The translations under genes and the position numbers were made by a program. From assembly GCA_035477115.1 (NCBI GenBank), contig DATIKW010000022.1, positions 62,001 to 126,000 of the forward strand: DNA of 64,000 nucleotides. Reading direction: 5' to 3'. Source of the stretch: UBA995 sp035477115 (lineage in GTDB: Bacteria > Bacillota > Sulfobacillia > UBA995). This document shows, piece by piece, positions 15,815 through 23,763 of the stretch (positions are counted from its first letter, which is position 1; each line of letters starts with the position of its first letter). Under the pieces are notes generated by a model that had not been told where the DNA came from, made no database searches, and saw only the letters and a program-made list of their open reading frames with translations.

Positions 15815-17522
15815 CCGCCAACATGGGGGAACCGTCGCCTTCCCAGGTCACCTGGGCGGCCGCCGTCGCCGTCTCGCGCGCGATCAGCTTCAGGAGGGAA
15901 GGCGTACAGAAGCCGCCTTGGCACCGCCCCATGCCGGTCCGAACGCGGTGCTTGACGGCACTGACGGTGGTCGCCGGCAGCGGCGAGTGGATGGCGGCTA
16001 CCACTTCGCCTTCCGACACTTCCTCGCAGCGGCACACAATGCGGCCATAGGCCGAATCGCGCAAGATCAGCCGGTGCCGTTCCTCGAGGGTCAGCCGGGA
16101 GAGCGAAGGCGGAGGCTTACGGCAAGGGTCAAACTCCGGGCGGGGACGGACGGGGATTTCCCGGCGCAAGACGGCCGCCACCAGGTCGCGTACGTCCTCG
16201 GCTATGGCCGGCGCCGCGGTGAGGCCGGGGGATTGGATGCCGGCCACGTGAATCAGGTTCGTGAGGTGGCGGGATTGCTCGACGACGAAATCCTCTTCGA
16301 AAGTCGCCGCCCGGACGCCGGCGAAGTACGCGATGATGTGATCGGGCCGAAGCCAATCGTTGAGCGGCATGTGTCGCCGCAGCACCGCTTCCAGTTCCTC
16401 GCCCGAAGTGCCGTAGTCTTCGCGGCCCGGCACCTCGTCGGCCGTCGGCCCCAGCAAGAGGTTCCCCTCCACCGTGCGACTGACGCCCCCGCCCTTGGTG
16501 TGTCCCGACCCACGGATCCACATCATCCCAAGGCTTCGCTGCTGAAAGTCGCCGAGGGTCCGGTCGGTGACCGCCATCACCCCCTTGCGCGGGTGGATGG
16601 TGTAGAATCGGTCATCGGCCAACTCCGCCACCCGGTCGGCCCACACGCCGGCCGCGTTGATCACCACCCGGCCCCGCAACCGGCCGCGGTTGGTGCGGAT
16701 CGCGGTGACCCGCCCTCTTTCCACGTCCAGGCCGGTAACGGCCGTGTTCAGGAAGATGCGGGCGCCGTTTTCCACGGCGTTGTCGGCGCCGGCGATCGTC
16801 ACCTGATCCGGGGCCACCACGCCCGAATCCGGGAAGAGGATGCCGCCTTGCTGGGCGGGCCAGGCATGGGGCTCGAGGTGGAAGACGTCGGCGCGGCCGA
16901 GCAGGCCCATGTGCTCCTCACCATTGCGGCGCGCCCGCCGATAGGCCAGCGGATAAAGGGCGGCGTACCAACGCCGGGGGAACAGGTAGAGGGCGCCGGA
17001 CCAGTCGAGCCTGAAGCCCAGTTCAGAAGCCAACTTACGGTACATGCGGTTGCCCCGGGTGCCGTAGGCGGCTTTCCTCGTCCCCGGGGCGGCGGCAAGA
17101 CTGGGGTGGAGGATGCCGTTGTTGCGGCTGGAGACCCCGCGGCCGACGTCCGCCTCTTTCTCGAGCAGGGCCACGGTGATGTCAAAGCGACGGAGTTCGC
17201 GGGCCAGCAGGCAGCCGATGATCCCGCCGCCGATGATGACGGCGTCGAAGTCACGTCCTTCCAAGACATCATCGCTCAAGGCCGGTACCGGAAGTGATTG
17301 GGGGTCGACCCCTTCCACCTGGACGTCGTTGACCACGCCCCGGTACCCCTTGCCGGCGGCCGCATAACCCGCGGCCACGAAGTCCTGCCAGGTCGGGACC
17401 GTGCCGTTGAGCACGACGGATTCGCGGCACTCGTCGGCGTTGATTCCGGCCAGTCCCGCTCGTCGCAGGCTGGCACGCACCGCACTCAGTCCCATGGCCG
17501 GTGCCCCCTGGCTACATCTCAT
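15798..17522 (-). CDS. GlpA-like FAD-dependent oxidoreductase with N-terminal BON-like and C-terminal BFD [2Fe-2S] domains
   Basis: This 574-residue protein starts with a BON-like region (VRASLRRAGLAGINADECRESVVLNGTV to GVVNDVQVEG, about residues 15-70). A DAO-type FAD domain follows with GGGIIGCLLARELRRFD near residue 98. The C-terminus has a BFD-type [2Fe-2S] domain (IVCRCEEVSEGEVV with GRCQGGFC, about residues 490-545). This is the plan of anaerobic glycerol-3-phosphate dehydrogenase large subunits plus an N-terminal extension. It is the first gene of the operon and lies behind the promoter at 17555-17584. The likely substrate is glycerol 3-phosphate or a related phosphorylated polyol. Confidence 0.85.
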   Translation of the reverse strand: MRCSQGAPAMGLSAVRASLRRAGLAGINADECRESVVLNGTVPTWQDFVAAGYAAAGKGYRGVVNDVQVEGVDPQSLPVPALSDDVLEGRDFDAVIIGGGIIGCLLARELRRFDITVALLEKEADVGRGVSSRNNGILHPSLAAAPGTRKAAYGTRGNRMYRKLASELGFRLDWSGALYLFPRRWYAALYPLAYRRARRNGEEHMGLLGRADVFHLEPHAWPAQQGGILFPDSGVVAPDQVTIAGADNAVENGARIFLNTAVTGLDVERGRVTAIRTNRGRLRGRVVINAAGVWADRVAELADDRFYTIHPRKGVMAVTDRTLGDFQQRSLGMMWIRGSGHTKGGGVSRTVEGNLLLGPTADEVPGREDYGTSGEELEAVLRRHMPLNDWLRPDHIIAYFAGVRAATFEEDFVVEQSRHLTNLIHVAGIQSPGLTAAPAIAEDVRDLVAAVLRREIPVRPRPEFDPCRKPPPSLSRLTLEERHRLILRDSAYGRIVCRCEEVSEGEVVAAIHSPLPATTVSAVKHRVRTGMGRCQGGFCTPSLLKLIARETATAAAQVTWEGDGSPMLAGDTGE

Positions 17523-17527
17523 AATAG

Positions 17528-17541
17528 TCCGGACATCCGGA
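17528..17541 (-). promoter_or_regulatory. Candidate operator for the FAD-oxidase/kinase operon
   Basis: The sequence TCCGGA-CA-TCCGGA is two palindromic hexamers that together form a 14-base inverted repeat apart from its central dinucleotide. It lies about 13 bases downstream of the -10 box and 5 bases before the start codon, a position where a bound repressor would block transcription. The nearby GntR protein is the best candidate, although no copy was seen before gntR itself. Confidence 0.5.
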
Positions 17542-17554
17542 ACTTTCCCGATTA

Positions 17555-17584
17555 ATAGTATCCAGGGAGGCGATCCGTTGTCAA
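17555..17584 (-). promoter_or_regulatory. Promoter of the FAD-oxidase/kinase operon
   Basis: On the minus strand a perfect TTGACA -35 (17579-17584) and TACTAT -10 (17555-17560) are spaced by 18 bases. Confidence 0.7.
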
Positions 17585-17641
17585 GGCAATCGGTCGGCAG
17601 CTGCGGGGTGTCTAAGTTGCGTCTGGCGCGGACTACCGTAT

Positions 17642-19462
17642 CTAGCCCGGAGCGGGAACGCCACCGCCGAGCGGTGTGGTCGCCATTGCCTGCGAGCCGA
17701 CCGGTTCCGCGAACTGCTGCTCATGCAGGTGAGCGTATAGCCCTCCTTCGGCCAGCAGTTGCCGGTGCGTCCCCTCCTGGACCACCCGGCCTTCATCCAT
17801 CACGTAGATGCGGTCGGCATGGCGAACGGTAGACAGGCGGTGGGCGACGATGAAGGTCGTGCGACCCTCCATCAGCCGGGCCAGGGCCTCCTGGATCACG
17901 AGTTCCGTGGCGGCATCGATGCTGGAGGTGGCCTCGTCCAGGAGCAGGATGGCCGGGTCGGCCAGGAGGGCGCGGGCGAAGGCGATCAGCTGGCGCTGGC
18001 CGACGGAGAGGCGTGCGCCTCGCTCGTGGACCTCGGTGGCGTAGCCGTCGGGCAGTTGTTCGATGAAAGGATGGGCGCCGACGGCGCGGGAGGCCGCCTC
18101 CACTTCGAGGTCGGTGGCGTCCGGGCGCCCATAGCGGATATTATCGCCTATGGTGCCGGAGAAGATGAAGTTTTCCTGCAGCACCACCCCAAGTTGCCGG
18201 CGCAAGGAACGCAGGGTCACCCGGCTCGTGTCTCGGCCATCGATACGGATGAGTCCCTCCGTGGGCTCGTAGAACCGGGCGAGCAGGGCCAGGATGGTCG
18301 TCTTGCCCGCTCCGGTGGGGCCGACGATGGCAATTCGTTCACCGGCGCGGGCCTGAAGGCTGACGTCATGCAGCACGGGTTGGCCGTCGTGATAAGCGAA
18401 ACCCACCCGCTGGAAGTCCACGTCACCCCGGATGGCGGGCAGTTCGACGGCGCCGGGCTGATCGACCACCCCCGGACGGGCGTCCAGGATCTCGAAGATC
18501 TTCTCGGCGGCGGCCGTTGCCGCCTGAAGCTGGTTGTATACGGCGCTGAGGTCCCGGATCGGCTGGTAGAAGCGGGTGACGTAGGTGAGGAACATGGTCA
18601 GCACGCCGAGGGTAAGCGTGCCGCGGATGACGGCCGGGCCCCCGTACCAGATCACCAGGGCCATCCCCAGGGCACCCACAGCCTCCACCATGGGTACGAA
18701 CACGGCGAAGAGCGAGGCGGCTTGCAGGTTAGCCCGGAGGTTGTCCCGGTTGGTACGGAGGAACTGATCCTGATTCACTTCCTCCCGGCCGAACGACTGC
18801 GTGACTCGGACGCCGGAGATGCTCTCCTGGAGATTGGCGTTGATCATGGCGATCTTGGCTCGCACCTCGCGGTAGGCACCGAGCACCCGGTTGCGAAAGC
18901 CGGTGGCCAACAGCACCACCAGGGGGAGGGTGGCCAGGGAGACCAGGGCCAGGCGCACGTCCAGCGCGAGCATGAGGGCGATGATCCCGCCGAGGAGCAG
19001 GAAGTCGGCGATGACATGGACCACGCCCATCACGATCAGTTCCTCGATCGCGCCGACGTCGGCGGTCAGCCGGGAGATGATGACCCCGGCCGGCCTGCCG
19101 TCGAAGAAGCGGAAGTCCTGCTTCTGAATCTGGGCGAACATGTCGCCGCGTATCCGGTAGATGGCTTTCTGGCCCACCAGCGCCATCAAGTAGGTCTGGT
19201 AGAAGCTGCCGAACCAGGCGATGCCGAAAGTGGCAAGGTAGAGCGCGGCCAGAGCCCCCAGGCCGGCGGGATTGCCGGTCATCACGTGCCGGTCGATGGC
19301 CAAGCCGATCAGGTAGGGGCCGGCGAGCTGAGAGGATGCCACCAAGACGGTCACGAACCCGGCGGCCGCCACCTGCCAGCGGTACGGTGCGAGGTAGGTC
19401 AGCAGCCGCCGGAGCAGGTCGGGCCGGATGGGCTTGCGCTCGCCTTCAGCTTCATGGAACAT
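17642..19462 (-). CDS. ABC exporter half-transporter (canonical Walker B, LSVGQ signature)
   Basis: This 606-residue half-transporter has six N-terminal membrane segments and a nucleotide-binding domain. Walker A is GPTGAGKTT, the signature is LSVGQRQ (second Gly replaced by Val), Walker B is ILLLDEATSSID with the catalytic Glu, and the switch is VAHRLSTV. The altered signature matches the altered Walker B of its neighbour, so the two should form a heterodimer with one consensus and one degenerate ATP site, like BmrCD or TM287/288. Multidrug or lipid-like export is likely; the substrate is unknown. It follows the partner gene by 23 bases. Confidence 0.9.
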   Translation of the reverse strand: MFHEAEGERKPIRPDLLRRLLTYLAPYRWQVAAAGFVTVLVASSQLAGPYLIGLAIDRHVMTGNPAGLGALAALYLATFGIAWFGSFYQTYLMALVGQKAIYRIRGDMFAQIQKQDFRFFDGRPAGVIISRLTADVGAIEELIVMGVVHVIADFLLLGGIIALMLALDVRLALVSLATLPLVVLLATGFRNRVLGAYREVRAKIAMINANLQESISGVRVTQSFGREEVNQDQFLRTNRDNLRANLQAASLFAVFVPMVEAVGALGMALVIWYGGPAVIRGTLTLGVLTMFLTYVTRFYQPIRDLSAVYNQLQAATAAAEKIFEILDARPGVVDQPGAVELPAIRGDVDFQRVGFAYHDGQPVLHDVSLQARAGERIAIVGPTGAGKTTILALLARFYEPTEGLIRIDGRDTSRVTLRSLRRQLGVVLQENFIFSGTIGDNIRYGRPDATDLEVEAASRAVGAHPFIEQLPDGYATEVHERGARLSVGQRQLIAFARALLADPAILLLDEATSSIDAATELVIQEALARLMEGRTTFIVAHRLSTVRHADRIYVMDEGRVVQEGTHRQLLAEGGLYAHLHEQQFAEPVGSQAMATTPLGGGVPAPG

Positions 19463-19485
19463 GTGGGCCAGGGCTATCCGTCCTC

Positions 19486-21228
19486 TCAGGCGACCTCGTC
19501 TTGCTCCAGCTGCAGCGAGTAGGTCCGCGCGTATAGGCCGCCGCGGGCCAGCAGTTCCTGGTGCGTGCCCTGCTCTGCCAGCCGACCGTCCTCGAGCACC
19601 AGGATCTGGTCGGCCTCGGCCACCGTGGACAGCCGCTGGGCGATGATGAAGGCCGTACGGCCCCGCAGCAGTTCGCGGAGGGCGAGGCGGATCTGCCGCT
19701 CGGTCTCCACGTCGACGCTGGAGGTGGAGTCGTCCAGGATCAGGATGCGGGGGTCCATGAGCAGCGCCCGGGCGATGGCCACCCGTTGCCGCTGGCCTCC
19801 GGAAAGCCCCACCCCCCGTTCCCCGACCATCGTGTCATAGCCCTGGGGCAGGCTGGCGATGAAATCGTGAATGCGGGCGGCCTTGGCCGCCACCACGACC
19901 TCCGCCGTCTCGGCCTCGGGCCGGCCGAAGGCGATATTTTCCCGTAGAGAGGCCGAGAAGAGGAAAGTGTCCTGGAGCACCATGCCGATCTGCCGTCTCA
20001 GGCTGTCCAGGGTGACGTCGCGGATGTCGACGCCGTCCACCAGCACCCGACCGCCATCCGGGTCATAGAATCGTGGTACCAGATTGGCGATGGTCGTCTT
20101 GCCGGAACCGGTGGCGCCGATGAGGGCGAAACACTGGCCGGGGCGGGCGACGAAGCTTACCCCCTGCAAGGCGGGGCGCCGGCCGCTCCCATCGTCGTAG
20201 CTGAAGCTGACGTCCTCGAAGGTCACCTCGCCTCGGACCCGGCCGAGATCGCGGGCCCCCGGGCGATCCTCTATGGACGCCGCCGTGTCCAGGAGTTCGA
20301 ACACCCGCTGTCCCGACGCCGAGGCCCGCTGGGCCAGATTGACGAGCCAGCCCAGCATGCGCAAGGGCGTCACCAGCATCATCAGGTAAGTGTTGAAGGC
20401 AACGAACGACCCGGGCGTAAGGCGACCCTGGATCACTTCCCGGCCTCCGTACCACAAGACCATCGCCGTGCCGGCAGCGGTCAGGAAGTTGACCAGCGGG
20501 AAGTAGAAGGCCCAGAGGCGGGCGGCCTGCAGCGACCGTTCGAGGTAGCCGCGATTGACGCCGTCGAACCGGGCTATCTCATGCTCCTCGCCGGCGAAAG
20601 CCCGGACCACGCGAACCCCGGTGATGTTCTCCTGCAGCACGTTGTTGATCACGGCCAGTTGCTGCTGGATCTCCGCATAGGCCGGCCGCACCTTCCTCGC
20701 GAACTGGGTGATTACGCGGATCGCCAGCGGCAGGGTCAAGAGCGACACGAGAGTCAGCCGCCAGTGCATCGCGGTGAGGATGGCGAGGATGGACAGGAAC
20801 AGCACGGCATTGGCCAGCATGTTGACCACCCCGAATCCCAGGAAGCGCCGCAGCGTCTCCACGTCCTGGGTGGCGCGGGACATGAGCTGGCCGGTGCGCG
20901 CCTGATCGTAGAAGCTGAAGGACAACCGTTGCAGGTGCCGGTAGATCTGATTGCGCAGGTCGTAGATGACCCGCTGGGCGGCGTACTCCATTGAGTACCG
21001 CTCGCCGAAAGCCAGTACGCCGCGGAATAGACTCACCAGGATGATGGCCATGCCCAGCAAGAAGAGGATCCGGACCTCGAGGCCCAGGATGGCGTGGTCA
21101 ATTGCTTCGCGGATCAACCCCGGTACCGCCAGGGATAGGGCCAAACCGGCGAGCATACACGCCATCCCGCCGGCAAGCCAGTAGCGATAGGGCAAGGCAT
21201 GGCCGAGTAGGCGCCTCAACAGCGACAC
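19486..21228 (-). CDS. ABC exporter half-transporter (degenerate Walker B and H-loop)
   Basis: This 580-residue half-transporter has six membrane segments. Its nucleotide-binding domain has Walker A GATGSGKTT, the consensus signature LSGGQRQ, Walker B ILILDDSTSSVD (Asp instead of the catalytic Glu) and IAQRLSTV (Gln instead of the switch His). It therefore contributes the non-hydrolytic nucleotide site, completed by the LSVGQ signature of the partner encoded next. It starts with GTG at 21228 and is first in a two-gene operon with a good promoter at 21280-21308. Confidence 0.9.
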   Translation of the reverse strand: MSLLRRLLGHALPYRYWLAGGMACMLAGLALSLAVPGLIREAIDHAILGLEVRILFLLGMAIILVSLFRGVLAFGERYSMEYAAQRVIYDLRNQIYRHLQRLSFSFYDQARTGQLMSRATQDVETLRRFLGFGVVNMLANAVLFLSILAILTAMHWRLTLVSLLTLPLAIRVITQFARKVRPAYAEIQQQLAVINNVLQENITGVRVVRAFAGEEHEIARFDGVNRGYLERSLQAARLWAFYFPLVNFLTAAGTAMVLWYGGREVIQGRLTPGSFVAFNTYLMMLVTPLRMLGWLVNLAQRASASGQRVFELLDTAASIEDRPGARDLGRVRGEVTFEDVSFSYDDGSGRRPALQGVSFVARPGQCFALIGATGSGKTTIANLVPRFYDPDGGRVLVDGVDIRDVTLDSLRRQIGMVLQDTFLFSASLRENIAFGRPEAETAEVVVAAKAARIHDFIASLPQGYDTMVGERGVGLSGGQRQRVAIARALLMDPRILILDDSTSSVDVETERQIRLALRELLRGRTAFIIAQRLSTVAEADQILVLEDGRLAEQGTHQELLARGGLYARTYSLQLEQDEVA

Positions 21229-21279
21229 GCTTTCGCCCCCGGAAATGTTTCGCTTTACTAGAATTACCGGGCCAGAAGC

Positions 21280-21308
21280 ATTCTAGCATGCGCCATCCCG
21301 GGCGTCAA
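21280..21308 (-). promoter_or_regulatory. Promoter of the heterodimeric ABC exporter operon
   Basis: A TTGACG -35 (21303-21308) and TAGAAT -10 (21280-21285) with a 17-base spacer on the minus strand. Confidence 0.65.
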
Positions 21309-21325
21309 CGTGCGGTGGGGCCCGT

Positions 21326-22111
21326 TCAGGGGGCTTCCTGGCGATGCCACAGGACGTGAAGCACGCCTATCATCAGCACCAGGTAGGCCCCAAACACGGC
21401 CAGGCTGAGGACCAGCGATGGTTCGGGGCCCCCCGGCGGCAGCTGAAAGCCGACCATGGCCGGCAACTCCTGCTCGGTATTGATGGTCAGTATGCGATAG
21501 CCCATCTGCACCGTGGACGGCTGAACCGGTCCCGCGGCGAACTCGGGGAAGGCAAGGGCCCGCAAGACGGTCGCGTGCCAACCGGGGAGGAGGGGCTGGA
21601 GTCGAGCCGGTAAGAGAGTCTCCAGACCGAACATCGCCACCCAGTAGTAAAGCGCAGCGGCGACCGCCCCGGCGAAAGCACTCCGGGCTGCCGTGGCGAT
21701 CGTAGCCGCAAGCAGTGCTAAGAACAAGAGAATGGCGAGGGATACCGCTGACTACAGGGCGAACCGCCCGGCCAGTTGCCCGAGGGAAGGGAAATAGGCG
21801 GCGGGGGCCCACGGGATGGGGTAGAACCACCGCACCACCGGGGTGAGCAACACGGCGGCAAGACAAGTCAAGACCATGATCGCCAAGCTGGTCAGGCACA
21901 CGGCGCCGAGCTTACCGCCAAGCTGCCTGGTCCTCGGGGGGCCCTCCGTCCATAGGCGGCGGATGGTGCCAAGAGCGTACTCATCGCCGAACAGCTTTGC
22001 GCCCAGGATCACCACCATCCAGGGGCCCAGACTGGCTACAAGGAGGCCCAGCCCGTGGGAGGGGGGAACCCCAACTCGCCAGAGGCTCCTTGTTCGGTCG
22101 GTCTGCGGCAA
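21326..22111 (-). pseudogene. Remnant of an ABC-2 type permease
   Basis: Two minus-strand segments in the same frame read as one ABC-2 permease. The first, up to the stop at 21752, contains LGPWMVVILGAKLFGDEYALGTIRRLWTEGPPRTRQLGGKL, a highly typical family segment. After an in-frame TAG the frame continues as SAVSLAILLFLALLAATIATAARSAF and further membrane segments to the stop at 21326. The N-terminal membrane segment and most of the first extracytoplasmic domain expected before LGPWMVV are absent. It has lost its 5' end and carries a nonsense codon, and no ATPase gene is next to it. It is therefore a decaying gene. Confidence 0.7.
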
Positions 22112-22303
22112 GAGCGCGGCAGCGTGACCATTGACATAGACGCGTCAGGACGTGGCCACAGAGAGGCGAATTGAGCTAACTTGTGACCTCTGTTGTGAGC
22201 AGAACTTCTCGGGCCTGGCACACGTCATAGGGGTAAATGGAGTCGCAGCTGTGGTCGGCCCGGCGGGGCCGGCTGGCAACTGCGGCTGAGGAGGCGGCAG
22301 GCT

Positions 22304-23599
22304 ATGCAGGCAAGTGCATTTCGTCTGGTCTCGTTGGTTGTGGTTTTGGCCGTAGTGGCCGGGACAATGGCCGGCTGTGCACCGCCGGGCGGCGCGGTCG
22401 GGGCTGAGGAGGCCAGGTCCGACAAGCCGCGCCTGGCACCGGCGGGCCAGGTGCAGTTGCCCGCGCTGGTACAAGGCAACAGCGAGTTCGCCCTGGGCCT
22501 GTATGGGGCGCTGTTCGATAAGGAGGCCAACCTTTTCTACTCGCCGTACAGCATCTCGCTGGCCCTGGCCATGACCTACGCCGGGGCGCGGGGCGATACC
22601 GAGCGCGAGATGGCCCGCGCCCTGCGCTTTACGCTTCCCCAGGAGCAGCTACATCCGGCCTTCAGCGCCCTGGACCAGGCGCTGGCCAGCCGCGGGCAGC
22701 AGATCAAGAAGGAACAGGGAGAGCGCTTTCGCCTGAGCGTGGCCAATGCGCTCTGGGGGCAGCAGGGCTTTAGCTTCCAGCCAGCCTTCCTCGACCTGCT
22801 GGCCCAGAACTATGGCGCCGGCCTGCGCCTGCTGGACTTTCAGAACGCCCCGGAGCCCGCGCGCCAGGCGATCAACCGCTGGGTAGAGGAGCAGACCGAG
22901 GACAAGATCAAAGACTTGCTGCCGGAAGGATCTATCGACCCGGACACGCGCCTGGTGCTGAGCAACGCTGTCTACTTTAACGCCGGCTGGATGCACCCGT
23001 TCGTGGAAGGGGCGACGCAGGACGGCGCCTTCCACCTCTTGGATGGCAACACGGTCACCGTGCCGCTGATGCGCCTCGACGAGCGGCTGGGCTATGGCGA
23101 GGGCCAGGGCTACCAGGCCGTCGAGCTGCCGTACGTCGGCGGCGAGCTGGCGATGGTCGTGCTGTTGCCCGCCGACGGCAATTTTGAGGCATTCGCCAAG
23201 GCCCTCGATGCCGCCAGGCTCTCGGTTGTGCTGCAGGGCATCCAGCGGAACCAGGTGACGCTGACCCTGCCCAAGTTCAAGTACGAGTCCGGCGTTCAGC
23301 TGAAGGATGCGCTCAGTGATTTGGGCATGAAGGAAGCCTTTAGCAGGACCGCCGATTTCTCGGGCATGACCGGCCGCAAGGACCTGTACGTCGACGAGGT
23401 CTACCACAAGGCGTTTGTCGCTGTAGATGAAAAGGGGACCGAGGCCGCCGCGGCCACGGCGGTGGTGATGGATCTCGTATCCGCGCCCGCCCAAGGGCCC
23501 AAGGAGGTGCGGGTGGACCGGCCGTTCATCTTCCTGGTCCGTGATGTGCAGACCGGCAGCATCCTCTTCCTCGGGCACGTGGTCAACCCGGCCAAGTAG
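22304..23599 (+). CDS. Serpin family serine protease inhibitor, predicted lipoprotein
   Basis: This 431-residue serpin has an N-terminal hydrophobic signal ending MAGC25, a probable lipobox, so it should be anchored outside the cell membrane. The serpin fold begins at NSEFALGLYGALF and includes NLFYSPYSISLALAMTYAGA and VLSNAVYFNAGWMHPF. The reactive-centre hinge GTEAAAATAVV starts at G378 with small residues at P12-P9, as in inhibitory serpins. Counting 14 residues from P15 places the scissile bond at V392-S393, suggesting elastase-like targets. The shutter segment VDRPFIFLVRD follows. It lies between an ABC permease remnant and a peptidase gene. Its host or self-protective role is unknown. 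Confidence 0.92.
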   Translation: MQASAFRLVSLVVVLAVVAGTMAGCAPPGGAVGAEEARSDKPRLAPAGQVQLPALVQGNSEFALGLYGALFDKEANLFYSPYSISLALAMTYAGARGDTEREMARALRFTLPQEQLHPAFSALDQALASRGQQIKKEQGERFRLSVANALWGQQGFSFQPAFLDLLAQNYGAGLRLLDFQNAPEPARQAINRWVEEQTEDKIKDLLPEGSIDPDTRLVLSNAVYFNAGWMHPFVEGATQDGAFHLLDGNTVTVPLMRLDERLGYGEGQGYQAVELPYVGGELAMVVLLPADGNFEAFAKALDAARLSVVLQGIQRNQVTLTLPKFKYESGVQLKDALSDLGMKEAFSRTADFSGMTGRKDLYVDEVYHKAFVAVDEKGTEAAAATAVVMDLVSAPAQGPKEVRVDRPFIFLVRDVQTGSILFLGHVVNPAK

Positions 23600-23763
23600 C
23601 CCCAGTCTTTCACGGCCAGAGCTTGCCGAAGTAGAGACCTTCCGCCCACGCCCGGCGCGGGGGCCGGGGCGCGCGTTGGGGCGCGAATACTGATGTCGGG
23701 CAGGAAGGTGCGGTTGATTCGCTTCGCGAAATAACAGGCGACTGACGCTCCGGGAGGTGCCCC

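Noticed and set aside
17759..19522. Long open frame opposite the ABC exporter gene (587 codons)
   Set aside because: It mirrors conserved ABC motifs on the other strand and is rich in Gly, His, Asp and Glu with no domain pattern.
3418..22111. Stop-codon recoding (readthrough) for the in-frame TAA and TAG in the two transporter remnants
   Set aside because: The first gene also carries a frameshift and the second has lost its 5' end, so decay explains both without recoding. The two stops are different codons.
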